Position numbers and translations under genes: made by a program
Notes under the pieces: model-generated
What the model saw: only the letters and a program-made list of their open reading frames with translations
What the model was told of the DNA's origin: nothing
Database searches by the model: none
Part shown: positions 11,740 through 24,421 of the stretch, piece by piece
Numbering within the stretch: the first letter of the stretch is position 1
How the letters are laid out: each line of letters starts with the position of its first letter
DNA from: Sthenelais limicola
Lineage: Eukaryota; Annelida; Polychaeta; Phyllodocida; Sigalionidae
Reading direction: 5' to 3'
DNA length: 64,000 nt
Assembly (NCBI GenBank): GCA_942159475.1
Contig: OW804097.1
Span: 51,418,986-51,482,985 of the forward strand

Positions 11740-12110
11740 TGGACCTCCACTTACAGCTTGTCTCTTACAAACCAGTCTTACTGCTTGACTCTAACTATTC
11801 AGTTCATTCACGGGCACTGCCATACAAACTAAAGTGCTCTCCTCGTGGAGAAAGGACATGCTATATACAAAACAGGTCCTGGGGAAAAGTATACCAGAAA
11901 TGGAATACTCTAGACAATAGATATAGCCATTGTACACGTAGACCTATAACTGAACGTACATCTAAGCTCAAGAGTAAATATACGAAGAGGTTTTTTTAGA
12001 GAATGAATGACATAGTCTGATAAGGGCCTCAAAGCTAAACTCTGAATCCTTCATATCTGCTTTAGCCTGTCCCATCGGTATTGGCTCGACCTACCGGGTT
12101 GTGAGAGGTT
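11740..12110 (+). pseudogene. Possible LINE C-terminal fragment and 3' UTR
   Basis: An open frame ending at a TAG at 11997-11999 includes 'WGKVYQKWNTLDNR' and ends in a Lys-rich 'SKLKSKYTKRFF'. This recalls the last 60 residues of CR1/Jockey-type LINE ORF2 (a WN.L motif, then F..LK at the end). The following 100 bp could be 3' UTR. No RT core is present, so this is weak. Confidence 0.25.
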
Positions 12111-12287
12111 CTATTAAGTGGCTTATCCACTTACACGTCGGTTGGAACCACCGTCAAGAGTGGCTAGAGGGGACGGTCAAACGGTGACCACCGATGGTCA
12201 TTTTTGACAGTCGATGTTGACTGTCCCTGGTATTTACTTGCACATCAAACAGAGCTCACATGGTCAGCAGACATTTGATTTATTACT

Positions 12288-12392
12288 GTATGGACATTTC
12301 TGGTCATATTTCTACATATATATCAGCAAAGCATCGATCTCCAGACTCTACCAAACTCTCCTTGATATTACCAGATATATTAATTTGAAATA
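12288..12392 (+). repeat. 105-bp direct repeat, copy 1
   Basis: Nearly identical to 13636-13740: same start (GTATGGACATTTCTGGTCAT) and same end, differing at only a few positions. Confidence 0.9.
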
Positions 12393-12439
12393 ACTGGGTA
12401 ACTGTAGGAAGAACTGGGAGTTAACAAACCTGGACATAC

Positions 12440-12531
12440 ATATTATACCGAATTAACTCATCTCTACATACTCATGTAACTGTTTTATGATAAATAAAAG
12501 TATTTCTCAATTCAATTCAATTCAAATATAT
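12440..12531 (+). repeat. LINE-like 3' tail with (ATTCA)n
   Basis: A non-coding stretch ends with GATAAATAAAAGT and then TCAATTCAATTCAATTC. An AATAAA-like signal followed by short tandem units is typical of CR1/L2-type LINE 3' ends. Confidence 0.4.
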
Positions 12532-12734
12532 GTTTTAAAACTGTATAGCCCAAATGCAAAACAGAGGAAAAGGCTGGGAAGTATTTTACAGCAATGAGAA
12601 GGTGTTGTAATGATAATTATCTTAAACTCCACAAAATATCAATGACAAGAGCTAAAAGGGATGTAATGATAATCTAAAGAATAATGTGATATTAAGGAAT
12701 GAAAGAGAAGTGGCCGCATAATAATGCATATCGT

Positions 12735-12830
12735 GAATAAATAAATAAATAAATAAATAAAATGTTCATTGCTCTATAAACCTTGCGAGCCCTAGTGATA
12801 CCGTATATATATATATATATATATATATGC
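12735..12830 (+). repeat. (AAAT)n and (AT)n microsatellites
   Basis: AAATAAATAAATAAAT around 12737-12760 and an alternating TA run around 12805-12829. Confidence 0.9.
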
Positions 12831-13635
12831 GATTTTATATTTTGTATTTAAAGATTTTTATTCAGTAATAGAACATAATGTAACAATTACACTATTCTCA
12901 GGACGTGCTGATTTTACTTACAAAAGGTAACAGAATGTTGTCATAATTATATCAATCAGATAAAAAAATCATTATATACATACCTTCGATCTTGATATAA
13001 TTACTAGAGAACACTCAAATTTGTAAGAGCCTCACACATAGGGCATTATTTAACAACAAAAAAGAATGTACCAGGCGCAGCCATTTATTTTGGATTAATT
13101 GAACTCTTCTTACATGTTCTTTAGATGACAAATCAATGAAAATTCCACCGAAATCTAGTACTGGTATAATATATGTGTTGCACAGACTTTTGATTTAATA
13201 TTGTATCACTCCTACCTACTAACGAAGGGTCCAGATAGCATCTCCCTTACCCCCTGCGTGCTTGATCGCCCTTTACCAATAACATCTCTTAGGCTGTCAC
13301 CACAAGGTGTAGGGTTACTGAGACTGGGACTCTTGAAGTTAAGGAGGGTCATTTTCTCCAAAATTTCTGACCTTTGACATGGCATAACTTTTTTTTGATG
13401 AATAAAGATATTTTAATTAGGATTTTTGCATTTGAATCCACTGTGCGTCTAGTTTGCATTATTGCATTATTGTTTAAACTTAATTATATTCAGCTATATC
13501 TAATTTTGACCTAAACACCCTACTTATGCTCCAAACATGTGTTAGTGGTTAAGAGCCGGCGAGGCACCGGCCGCTGTATGGTCCCTTCTTACTGCAGACC
13601 AATTTAACACCCAAATTTGGTAATAGGTAGGAGTG

Positions 13636-13740
13636 GTATGGACATTTCTGGTCATATTTCTACATATATATTAGCGAAGCATCGATCTCCAGACTCTACC
13701 AAACTCTCCTTGATATTACTAGATATATCAATTTGAAATA
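13636..13740 (+). repeat. 105-bp direct repeat, copy 2
   Basis: Second copy of 12288-12392, 1,348 bp away in the same orientation. Confidence 0.9.
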
Positions 13741-14547
13741 TATATTTTAGAAATAGGCTTGGCAAACACTGCCTTGTGTTATGGGACTGGATTTTCAGCA
13801 GCTAGAGAGAGTGGGCAAGTGAGACTTCTTATATTATTCTTATTGTTCCTGATCGATCTGCATATTATTTAAAAGATATCCGCATTTGGTTAAAAAGAAT
13901 AATCTTAGACATTATCATTACATCGTCGCCACAGGTGACAATAATACAATGCTCAGAGTAAAAATATTACTTAATGCTTACAAATATTCATACATATTTC
14001 CACTTTTTAAGTCGAAATAGTCGAAATAATCACTAAAAATACCAATGATTAATCATGAATCAATAGAAATGATAAACAAAATGTACAGATGAACTCCAAA
14101 ATATTTACCAAAATGGTCATAAGTATATTCGACACCAGGAAAACACCCACATATCGAAATAGGCAGTAAAATATGGCCAAAATGGCCCTAAATTAATAAA
14201 AAATCAAGTGAAATGATAAAAATAAACTTAAAATAAATGTACAGATGTACTGCAAAATGTTCACATGTGTCAAGGTATCAGAGATAATAACTAACTTTGG
14301 TATGGCCATAAACACCCCAAAATAAAAAAAAGTGCCTTGGCTCCCGTTAACCGACCACCCCTAGGTAAATAATTGCCTGTTAAATTCTTTGACCAGAGGT
14401 GCACCCATCAAACGGGAGCAAGGGACAGTCAAACGGAACCTTGCGAGCATCTGATGGTCCCTGCGGTATCCACTTGCATGTCGGTCAAAAAGCGTCTGCG
14501 ACCGTTTGACGGTAACCGCATGGCTCTAACCGACGTGTAAGTGGATA

Positions 14548-16034
14548 TGGGCCTTTACACTGCAGAATGTAGTTCTATTTTGAAATGTTATTTCAGTACA
14601 TTTTCGGTGTATTACTATTTTTTAGACATTAATACAATTTAAAATACTGAATAAGTCAAATCTCTTTCAGTTTGATATTCAAATTTTGTACTCATCGTGT
14701 TTGAACTCGCTGTTTTTCACCGACTAGAGTCTGTCACTCACACCGTCAGTCAATCGATGCAAATGGATTATTCAAGATGCAGAATTAATTGTAAGTTCCA
14801 CAGCTTTCCACAGCTTTAAATCTCTGTAAACCAAAGTTATGCTTTGGTAAAGGTTAGGCTTTGATAAACATGAAAGGATTTTAGTTTATTTCTTTTATTT
14901 GATCAGAATCTTTCATGACACCTTCAGTACCATAACTAAGGGAGGACCTGTCACCAGCCACAGTCCCACACTATCATACTCATAAGCACTGTCATATGCG
15001 CTTCAAATCAATTTCAGTCCTTTTCTCACCTTTAAATGTTATTAAAACAAAGTAATGCTTTGACAACTTCGAAAAACATGAAAGGATTTTAGTTTATTTC
15101 ATTTGATCGATATTTTACTGCTCTTCCTATGTTGACACTCATGCACACCGATCTAGGTCTACTGATCATTTTGTTGTCAGTTGGCTGCTGTCACAAGCAC
15201 CTTTGGTGTGGTTATTTTCTACCTACACCTATGATTGATTATAATGTAAACTAAATAGAGAAAAATAAGTTACTAGTTTATTTTCCTTTATCTATGATTG
15301 ATTAATATTATGTGTATTTTTTGTGCAGAAGGAATTATATAAATAGAAATATAAAAAAATACGATCGGGACTATTTTGTTCATTAGGTGCGGGTAATACG
15401 GCAGGGAACGGGTAATACGGCGGCCATATAATCTGCTCTCTTTCATATGATGCTCAGTGCTTAAAAATGCACTATCAGCTATGCATGCGCAAATCTGCGC
15501 ATTTTTTCCTTTTGCCACATTCACCAAGTATGTGATGAACCCAAACATGTCCTTGAATATCTAAGAATTCCGAATCCATTAAAAGCATGTAAATAACAAA
15601 AGAAGTGGTGCATTATCCATTTGGTGCGCACCAAATGGACGTCCATTGGATCGTCGCTTTACCAGAGATTTCACAGGGATTTCTCCCTTGTTAGCATACG
15701 TCATATATTGGAAATGAGGGCGCACTATATGCTAATGATATCAGTTGAACTCATGAGCATAGTGCAACGTTATGTGGAATTCTGTTCCACATGTTAAACA
15801 GATGTTTGTTGTTATTGTTGTAAATTGGACTTGATTGAATTCTAAGTGCCAATCTTCAGACCATAGTCATGACCAATAACTTGATTGCCTACATGCAAAC
15901 ATAGTTAAAGAAATATACATTTTCCAGAAACAACATTATGTATATACAGTAATCCTAGTGTCCAGCCCTTCTGTTGACATTTCAGCTGTACAGAAGCGAT
16001 TATTTCAAGGTGCAATCACCTAAAACTATTATAC
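14548..16034. other. Intergenic with a degenerate 208-bp repeat
   Basis: AAACATGAAAGGATTTTAGT occurs at 14866 and 15074, within a diverged pair of about 208 bp units that also share a GTAATGCTTTG-like word. Otherwise no gene or element is recognised. Confidence 0.5.
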
Positions 16035-16159
16035 CAATAAACCACTCAGATTTTAGCGTGAGAACTGTCTGTAGGCCCAGTGACGCCACTCGGCCTATGG
16101 CCTCGTGGCGTCACTGGGTCTACAGACAGTTCGAACGCTAGAATCTGAGTGGTTTATTG
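16035..16159. repeat. Foldback element, ~57-bp arms
   Basis: CAATAAACCACTCAGATT at the left meets its inverted counterpart AATCTGAGTGGTTTATTG at the right, with matching GTGACGCCAC/GTGGCGTCAC cores around a small loop. Probably a hairpin MITE. No clear target duplication was seen. Confidence 0.85.
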
Positions 16160-17214
16160 ATTTTAGTCCATAATGGATCAGATCCCCTCCATAACTTAAC
16201 CTTACACAAACAAACAACAAACAGAAACAACAAGTCATTCTTTACTAACCTGTCATCATTTAACACCTCCAACACCACCTTTTTACATTCACGCATTCAG
16301 TGAGCCCTGATTACAGCCCAGAGGGGGGTACCCTCTGATGAAATCCCCTGATGGGAAGATGGTGGGTGTGTCGCGCACTGACCAATGACTGACAGGCACT
16401 TACCACATTGCGCAAGCTTTGCCGTCAGATGTCGTGGCAGTAGGCCTATTCTCATGGTAAACAATGTATCAAGTGGGTCGCGCCAGGGGCTAGTAGCCAA
16501 TTGGAGCAGGGGGCAGAGGTGTACAGACAGCAGGTGACCAATGGCCAGCTAGGAAAACACAAAATAGACCGTCACTGTAGTCACGGTCTGTCGGGACATA
16601 ATTGAACACTAAATCCACCAAAATCTGATCCAAAATGTACTAAATAGAAATAGACCCTGCGCACACGCATGTATATGACTAGGGGTTCCCCACTACCCCT
16701 CTAGTTATGAATGGGCACTTACAGGCCACTCATGCAGTGGTATGCGGAGCAAAAACCGATACTGTAAATGTTTTAAAACACATCTTTACAGGTAGCCGGA
16801 AAGACTGTAGCAGAGGCTATCACCTTTGTAGATGAAACTTTGGTGTACCTGTTGTTGATAAAGTTAAATGATGATAATAAGAAACATTTGTGGAGTTTAA
16901 AAAAGGGTACATTGATAAAAAGGATGCGACTGCGTGATCAAATGCTAAGGTAGTGATACAACTACTATTCTCCAGCATACGTAACATTTTTTAGTATCAT
17001 CTAGCAACACATGAGCAACATGGATTGATGAAACTTCATGGATAATTCTAGCATTGTTCTAATGTAATACTCTTATGCATAATTATTATTTAATGTTGGA
17101 GCTGCACAATTAAAGCCCATGTTCAATCATTCAATTGATTTAACCAATCTTGACAGGAAGCATTTGGTTGTTTGCCGGAAGTCAATGAGTAAATTGGTCT
17201 GTATCTGTATCGCC
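16160..17214. other. Intergenic, nothing recognised
   Basis: No gene, repeat array or element end recognised between the foldback and the hAT transposon. Confidence 0.45.
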
Positions 17215-20200
17215 CAGGGGCGGTACCAGAAGCTAGGTCTAGGGGGGGGGGGGGGGGGGGCACACTAGAGGTTGGAATCTTCAACCAAAATTGCTTTGTT
17301 TCGTATGTATGCAATTGCAGAATGATTGATACATTAATTAAGATATATTATAAGATTACAAATCAATTTCTGATGCACATATCATGTTTTTATTCTCTCA
17401 AAACAATCATCATTAAATAAAGCAAGATATGTAGGCCTGTTAGTTTAAAAATGACAACCATGCATCTAACATATTGTCTTTCTCTGCTAAAACGTAGTGG
17501 TCCTTTAAACCCAAAATGAACAAAGATGTCCAAATATGAACAAGGAAATTAACATTTTCCTGTATAAATCAACTAGACCAAATATTAACGACATACCTGC
17601 ATGGTCATTATTAATCATAAACAACCCAGTACTTAGTCATCATCTTGCAAAATGTTCATTAGTTCCATCCTTCTTGGATGCATCCGAGCAAAAGCATCGA
17701 TAACCTTTTTCTTTTTAATTTGACTGGCTCTATGTATGTATAACATAGCAAGACCATTCAATCATGGCTGTCGATCTTAGGCTGGTTTTTAACAGTTTCA
17801 GTTTACTAAAAGACCTCTCACATTCGCATGAGGTCACCGGAAGCGTTGCACTGATTTGGAGCAAAGTTTGCACATTTAGATGGAATTGGTTGGTGTGTTG
17901 AAGTGCTTCATGAAGTGAGTCTGGCAGTGATTGTGTATTTTTCCAAAGTTTCCACTTCTCTTGCCATTGCTCCAATTCCACGGAGATGTCTTCTGGTGAT
18001 GGCAAATCTGATTCTCTGCTCTCAGCATATGCCATAGCTTTTACCATCCGACCTGAATCACTTGCCATCACTGAAGGAATGAGACATAGGCCCTGGGATG
18101 CTATCTGTTGTGCAGGTGAAAATCGCTTCTCCAGCTGGGAAATTAGATGATCAAGGAAGGGCAAAGTTACAGCCCTGTGGAAGTACTGCCGGTTGTGCTT
18201 GCAGGTACATTTGCTTTGTACTTTTGTCGTCCACAGAGCCGGGAAATAGATGGTTCTTCTGCTTCTACTGACTCGGCCAGAGCAACAGCCTCATTGTACC
18301 ATTCTTCACCTTTTGTGTCTACATTCATGCGGCATTGCTTTACTGAGTTTATGACAGTTGATATCTCAGTCATAGCCCTGCAAATGTCATTTGCTCTCCC
18401 TTGGAGGTTTACACTTATTTTCTTCACATACCTCAGACTATTCAGATATCCCTACAGAGGGAGCATGCGTTAGAAACTAATTTCTGAGACCATGCATCTG
18501 TGTTCTCATGAATTTCCTGGAGGAGAGTATTTACAACTGCTGGATATAGATTTGTGAAAGTTTCAAAGGATTCATGCCTGGCCATTCGCCTTGTCTTGCA
18601 TGAATCAACCAGCTTATGCTTTGTACTATCTGGGCAGACTTTGAGGATTTTTGCCTGAAGAAGGCGTTCACGTTTAGGGGAGTGCTTGAAAAATAAGCTT
18701 ACTTCTAACATTGTACCCATCATATTCTTAACATTCTGTACTTTACAGGCATCTACAATCGCCAGGTTTAGTACATGTGAATTGCAGTGCATAAATAGTG
18801 CATTTGGGTACTGCTCTTGAATCAATGCTGCTGCACCTTTTTGTTTTCCAGCCATCCCACCAGCACCATCATAACCCTGGCCCCTTAGAAGAGAGAGATC
18901 CAGACCATATTCCCAACACTTTGCTAGAATTAAATTAGATATTGTTTGGCCATCGCTGCCCTCACACTCAATATATTCAGTGAACGATTCATAAATGATG
19001 GTTTCATGGCAATATCGCACATGAAAGAAAGTTGTGTCTTATTTGCAGTATCTGTGGTCTCATCAGCCATAACGCTGAAATATTTGGCAGCCTTGACTTT
19101 TTCAATGATGTCAGACTTAATTTGATTACCTAGGCAGGCTATCATTGCATCTTGAATTTTGTTAGATGTATACTTGGCGTTCTTTGGTGCATTTTCAAAA
19201 TGGTGCTGCAATACAGTGTCTCCAGGCAAAATTCTAAATTCCAGCAAGGCAAGAAAATTACATTCCTTATGTCCACAAAGTGGTATATTCTGCCTACCAC
19301 ATAATATTATAGTGTTAAGAATAGATTCTAGCTTCTTTCTGTTTCCTTTATTACGAGACTCCAGTCCAGACACAGACCTTTGTAAAACATTAGGTTCTTT
19401 CTGCTCCATTATACTTGTAAAAGAGGCACATGCCTTCAGTTCATCTTTATGATATTCATTACCCAGCATGCCGTTTCAGATCCTCAGCTCCATCTTTGAA
19501 TCTATTCATTGGCTTGTCACTAGACTTCCTAATTGGCGATGAGCTGGTCTGGCAAACAATACACATGGCACACAAAATCCACCATTCAAGAATTCACTGT
19601 ATGTCAACCAGGGATAGTTTACCAGCCATTTATGTTGAAAGCAACGACTTTTTGTTCCCTCTAATTTCTTGGGAAACACAAACTTCTCATCATATTGCTT
19701 TAAGTTCCGTAGTACATTATATCTTTCATTTGATGGAAGCTCATTCCCACTGGCATATATAAGGCCAAAATCACTGACCAGGCCGATGTTACTTGTAGTC
19801 TTGTCTTCAGGCTGTGGTCTTGGCTCTTCGACTGGACCTTCCAATCGGGCTAACTTGGCAGGTGGGGCATTTCCAGTAAAGAATGATGCTAGGGTTGTTT
19901 GCTTATGGTTCCTACTTTTGTCCGACATCTGGAATGGGAATGACACAGAATGGTGCAATTTCATGGATTTAAAGCATTTCTAAGATAGTCTTTGTGAACG
20001 AATACAAAACGGTCCTGATCTCAACATGTGACTCTTGTTGTTGTACTACACGTGATGTATGTTGTCATGAGGAATGAACATAACATGAACATGAATTGAG
20101 CCAGAATGATTTGGAACATACTTGAAAAGATTTCCACTTAATACTACCTTTTAACTCATTGTTGATGCCACTTTGGGCATGCCCAGAAGTAATATAAGTG

Positions 20201-20630
20201 TAGAAAATTACCTTTTATGCAGTAGTCCTTGCTCTATTCGATAGAAAACTCCAGTATCCCTCTGGTTAGAAATAGGGATTCCCCTGAGGGACCTGAGTTT
20301 CGCATCCTGAAGTGGCATCTTAGTTTCACTTTCAGTCGGGGAAAATTGTATCATTAGGGGTTTGTACTGTACTGGTTTGGGGTATTTTAGGGGGTTCTTT
20401 AATGTTTTACATGCTGTTCTATATTCTTAAAACAGCAATAATTTCTACAATCATAATATCATAATATTAAAACGGTAAAATATAAAGGGTCCCATACTAC
20501 AGGGGCACATAGCTGCAGGGGCACATAGCTGCAGGCAGCCCCCTGCCCTATGGGTTAGGGGGCATAGAGACCCTTTTGGGGGTCTAGGAGGGGGGCTGAT
20601 GCCCCCAAGGCCCCCCTGGTAACGCCACTG
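17215..20630 (-). mobile_element. hAT transposon, nearly full length
   Basis: The inverted ends are CAGGGGCGGTACCAG (17215-17229) and CTGGTAACGCCACTG (20616-20630), matching at 13 of 15 positions. ATCGC occurs next to both ends but offset, so no exact 8 bp duplication is visible. Inside is a transposase pseudogene read right to left. Both ends have G/C-rich subterminal blocks: a 19-G run at 17242-17260 and CCCCCAAGGCCCCCC near 20600. The two-base drift of the ends and the many frameshifts suggest an old insertion. Confidence 0.75.
17730..19964 (-). pseudogene. hAT transposase, TTF zinc finger/DUF4371 type
   Basis: Fragments in shifting frames together cover a typical ZMYM1-like/TTF hAT transposase. 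In order: N-terminal 'KQTTLASFF'; TTF-type zinc finger ('SRCFQHKWL', 'FCVPCVLFA'); 'DLKRHAG' in a third frame near 19470; DUF4371-type core with 'VMADETTDTANKTQLSF' holding the first catalytic Asp; 'GQGYDGAGGMAGKQKGAA' with the second Asp; 'HCNSHVLNLAIVDAC' with the CxxH pair; and the C-terminal hAT dimerisation motif 'SCECERSFSKLKLLKTSLRS'. The protein would cut and paste the element in the nucleus. At least five frame changes (near 19505, 19470, 19022, 18455 and 18220) inactivate it. All conserved catalytic residues remain readable. The open frame 19964 may start slightly inside the true N terminus. Confidence 0.85.
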
Positions 20631-21959
20631 ATCGCTGACAATAACGTCCCTAATGACGCAATTTCGTGAAGAATAAACTATAAATTTAAACAAACAATAT
20701 AACCGATAACCTAAACACCAATTCCAAAACATAACCCAGCTGTTGTTTTATCAGGAGATTTAATGGCCCGCCTTCAGTCCCATATGACCGTAAAGAATTG
20801 GCGTTCTGCTCAATATTACATTAAACTATAGGGTGAAACTTAGCCTACATAAATAAATCTGAAGGTATTTAGATTACCAGCTGTTGTATTGTATGTGTTC
20901 CGCATCTAGGGTACTCATGAGCCATATCCTGGTTGGTCTTAACCTTATTCCTTACTCAAGGAAATTTATAGCCGCAAGGGGGATGAAAAGCATGTCCTGT
21001 ACAATCTCATCCCTGCAAAAATGGGTTGGCCGAAGCCTCCCTTTTGTACACCTTGATGAATAATATAATAATAAAATAATATGCATATGAGGCGTGCCAC
21101 TAAGTGGTTACTAGTTCCTGCGTAGGCTATCTGGAGCTCTGGACATGACCCCCAATAATAGTATTATGGGTGAAGTTGCCCACAAAGTGGTTACTAGTTC
21201 CTGTACAATCTGAATACTAGACACAACCAAGCAAAAGCCTAAACATAATTGGTCACATTGACTTGAAGATGGGATGGGGAAAGAAAACGAACACAAAGTA
21301 GAAAAGCTTTAGTTTTTCACCGATGTTAACTGGGGGTGCAGGTTTCGGACAAGAATGAGGATTAGAAAACAGTTCAACATAGCCGAACAGATTTCCGGAA
21401 AGAACGCTATAACAAATAGCTAAGTTAAGAAGAGCAGCCTCAACGGACACCATAATCATGCTATATAATGTGCCAATACGACCAGTATACATATATGAGA
21501 CGTTGGCAATACTTTTTTATTCTGTAGCTCCAAGGGAAATTACAAGCTTTAGACCTCGATCAAAGACAAAATGTTTAGGACCATCAGAGAGACTATAACA
21601 TCCCAGAACTATAATCATAAGCGAAGGGAAGGTCGCCTCTAGAATATGCATGCAGAATGAGGATGAGTTTGACTCATTTACCCTTTTGTACATCCCTGTC
21701 ATTTTTTTTAAAAAAATTAATATTTATTTGTTTGTACATGTGATGTGTCACAGGAAAATGAGTCACTCCCCTAACCAATTTGAGATCATCTACTAAAGAC
21801 TGACATAATTTTACAAAAAATATCTCGGCAAATTCTGGGAATATACAACTATTTTTTTCGGTTATTGACTCAGGAGGACACGCAGATTCAGAATCTATAA
21901 TAAACCCAAATTCGAAAATTTGGCCCTGGAGTCCCCTTTCTGCTTGGCTGGTTACAATT
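20631..21959. other. Intergenic; short direct repeat; no clear gene
   Basis: TGGTTACTAGTTCCTG occurs at about 21104 and 21188. GTGATGTGTCACAGGAAAAT (21740) recurs at 32102. Minus-strand open frames at 21702-21253 are hydrophobic but match nothing I recognise. The LINE endonuclease becomes recognisable only after about 21960. Confidence 0.4.
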
Positions 21960-24421
21960 ACATTAAGTGAAACCCTAAAAAGACTAAAATCAAGGGTTAA
22001 AGGTACTAACATAGTAGTATGTGGCAATATAAACATTAATTTGCTGGAACTACAGAACGATACCGTTGGCAATTTTCAGTCAGTGATGAGTGACTTTAAC
22101 CTATGACCCTTCATTGATATACCAACAAGGTTCTCCAAAAACTCTAGCTCGTTAATAGATGTGATATACTCTGATCACCCACATATTAATACGTCAGGGG
22201 TAATCGAATACAATATATCTGACCACCTCTGTACCTATGTCCAATTTAAAAAATGTAAGGAACCGGTTACGGTAGAGTCCAAGGTTGGTAGAAAATATTA
22301 TAGACTAGATGAAGTACATTTAACCCGCTTTCTACAGCCATACGCAGATAATGAATTTAGCTTTGGAAATGGTGACAACAGCTCGGAATATATCTGGAAA
22401 AATCTTAAATCCTGTATGGAAAGCTACCTAGACAATAATTGCCCCTATACTGAAACAAAAATAGTCAGAAAAGGGAAATCAGGAAAGGGAAAGCTAGGTC
22501 ATGACCTGATCAAGTTGATTAAAGAACGAGATAGACTGTTCAAACGAGCAAAAACCACTGGTTCCAAAGATACACTAAGAGAAGCAATCAACCTAAGAAA
22601 ACTTGTTAGTAGAAGAGTCGAAAGGAAAAAAAGGGAAGAAATAAGATCTGAACTCCAGATGTGCAATAAAAACAGCAAGAAATTTTGGAGAAAAATTAAT
22701 ACCCTGATTGGGAGAGATGAAAAATCACTTCCAACCAGCTTTAATCATGACGGTAGAGAGGTAAAAGGTAAAGAAGCTTGCAATCTCTTGAACAAGTTTT
22801 TTGCTAACTTAGGGGTTGCCAAAAAGATCACAGGTAATAGTTATACAAATTATCTGAGAAATGATGTCACATTGGAATGTAGTACGAATATTCTTATTAC
22901 TGAAACAATGGTCAGAAGACATGTAAATGGGATTGATATAACAAAAAGTAGCGGTTTCGATTGGATTAACTCTAAAACCTTGAAGCTCTTTTTGCTAGCT
23001 CTCGTCCCGCATATAACTCTTCTTATGAAAGCTTGTATAACATCATGTATACCGAATGAATGGAAGGAATATGTAGTTAAGCCAATACCAAAGAATGGAG
23101 ACTTACGATCATTTAATAACCTTAGACCCATAGCTCTCGTGCCTGTAATGTCGAAACTGTTTGAGAAACTATTATGTGTTCCCCTTACTAACCACATGGA
23201 AATGAATAACCTTTTTTCAGACAGTCAAGGGGGGTTCCGACAAAATAAGTCTACGGACACAAGCCTATTTGAATTTTTATCACCAATATTCCAGGGTATG
23301 AATGAGGAAAAATCCACCATGGCCTCATATTATGATATATCTAAGGCTTTCAATGCCTTAACCATGATATTTTAAAAGAAAAAATGATATTTTATAAAAT
23401 TAACCCTACCCTAAGGCGCGTAATCCTAGACTATTTGTCAAATAGAAAACAGAAGACAACCTTATCAAATGTAACATCTGACTTATTGCCTATCAACAGA
23501 GGTGTACCCCAGGGAAGCCATCTCGGCCCCATTTTGTTTTTGATATTTATAAACGACCTGCCAAACTGTCTATATAATGTGCAACATCCAGGTTACTCTG
23601 TCAATATCACCTTATATGCAGATGACACCGCAATAAGTGTGACAGGTATCGATTACATTAAATGTGCAGAGCTCAGTCAATCCACAGCAGGCAATGTAAA
23701 TAACTGGATGAAGGATAACCTGTTGGCCCTAAATGAAAAAAAATGTCTAACCCAAGTCATCGGTACTAAGAATAAGATAAAAAGAATAAAAAGATCGAAA
23801 TTATTAAAAATCACTATAAACGGGATTCAAATACCATGTAAGAAGGTTGTAAATTATCTCGGTTACAGAGTCGATGAGAACTTAACATTTGACTCTCATT
23901 TCACTAGGGTAAAAAACACGGCAATCTTTAAGTTAATCCAGTTATCACTTATAAGGAAATATCTAACAACTAGTATGGCCAAGGTAATAGTCAAAACACA
24001 CATACTATCACTGCTTCAGTATGGTCTCTTCCTACTGGGATTGTCCCATGGGCAGATTAAAGTGAAATTACAACGAATCCTTTATCGAGCTGTAAGATAC
24101 ATTTATCCAAATGACATCAGGAACACTGAAGAACTCAGTGCTTTATGTAAAATAGACAAGCTGGAAAAAAGAAGCAAAATCTCACTGTTGAGAATTATGT
24201 ATAGTATGAAGGGTAAGGTGGTAAAAGAAAGGGTTTGTTTGAGAGAAACCAGACAATATGCTGGTCATGTATTCAAAATTGATAAACCAACAAATGAGAA
24301 ATACAAAAAAAGCCCATGTTACCAAGGTGCACTGCTCTGGAATAAACTCAATTACCATCTTAGGAATGGAGAATGGTCACCCCTAAAATCTCATCTAAAG
24401 AAAGATAACAACTGGATGTAA
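21960..24421 (+). pseudogene. LINE ORF2: AP endonuclease C-terminus and reverse transcriptase
   Basis: The 5' end is truncated. The endonuclease C-terminal half shows 'VVCGNININLLE' (normally GDFN), 'SSSLIDVIYSD' and 'ISDHLCTYVQF', with an in-frame TGA at 22104-22106. A basic linker follows ('LIKERDRLFKRAK', 'NSKKFWRKINTLI', 'SFNHDGREV'). RT motifs are clear: 'RPIALVPVMSKLFEKLL', 'QGGFRQNKSTD', 'YDISKAFN' with the first catalytic Asp, 'RGVPQGSHLGPILF' and 'LYADDTAI'. One single-base frameshift near 23356 splits the RT between YDISKAFN and LNHDIL. The C-terminal region ends with 'CYQGALLWNKLN', and the stop is at 24419-24421. The protein would nick target DNA and reverse transcribe its own RNA in place. 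It belongs to the APE-carrying CR1/Jockey-like group; I cannot fix the clade. Decay is light, so the insertion is fairly young. Confidence 0.85.

Larger units (their letters stand above)
12124..14547. mobile_element. Possible DNA transposon with 20-bp perfect TIRs
   Basis: TATCCACTTACACGTCGGTT (12124-12143) and its exact reverse complement (14528-14547) face each other 2.4 kb apart. Both ends carry GGTCAAACGG/CCGTTTGACGG-type subterminal words, and a CCACTTGCA word sits near the right end with a related ACTTGCACAT near the left. No transposase is visible. The inside holds a 105 bp direct repeat, a LINE-like tail and microsatellites, so it may be a composite of older insertions. Confidence 0.45.

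Noticed and set aside
18147..18473. Plus-strand frames in 18.1-20.0 kb
   Set aside because: They are antisense to the clearly recognisable hAT transposase.
21253..21702. Two hydrophobic minus-strand frames that could be a membrane protein
   Set aside because: No recognisable family, no shared frame, and AT-rich DNA often gives such frames.
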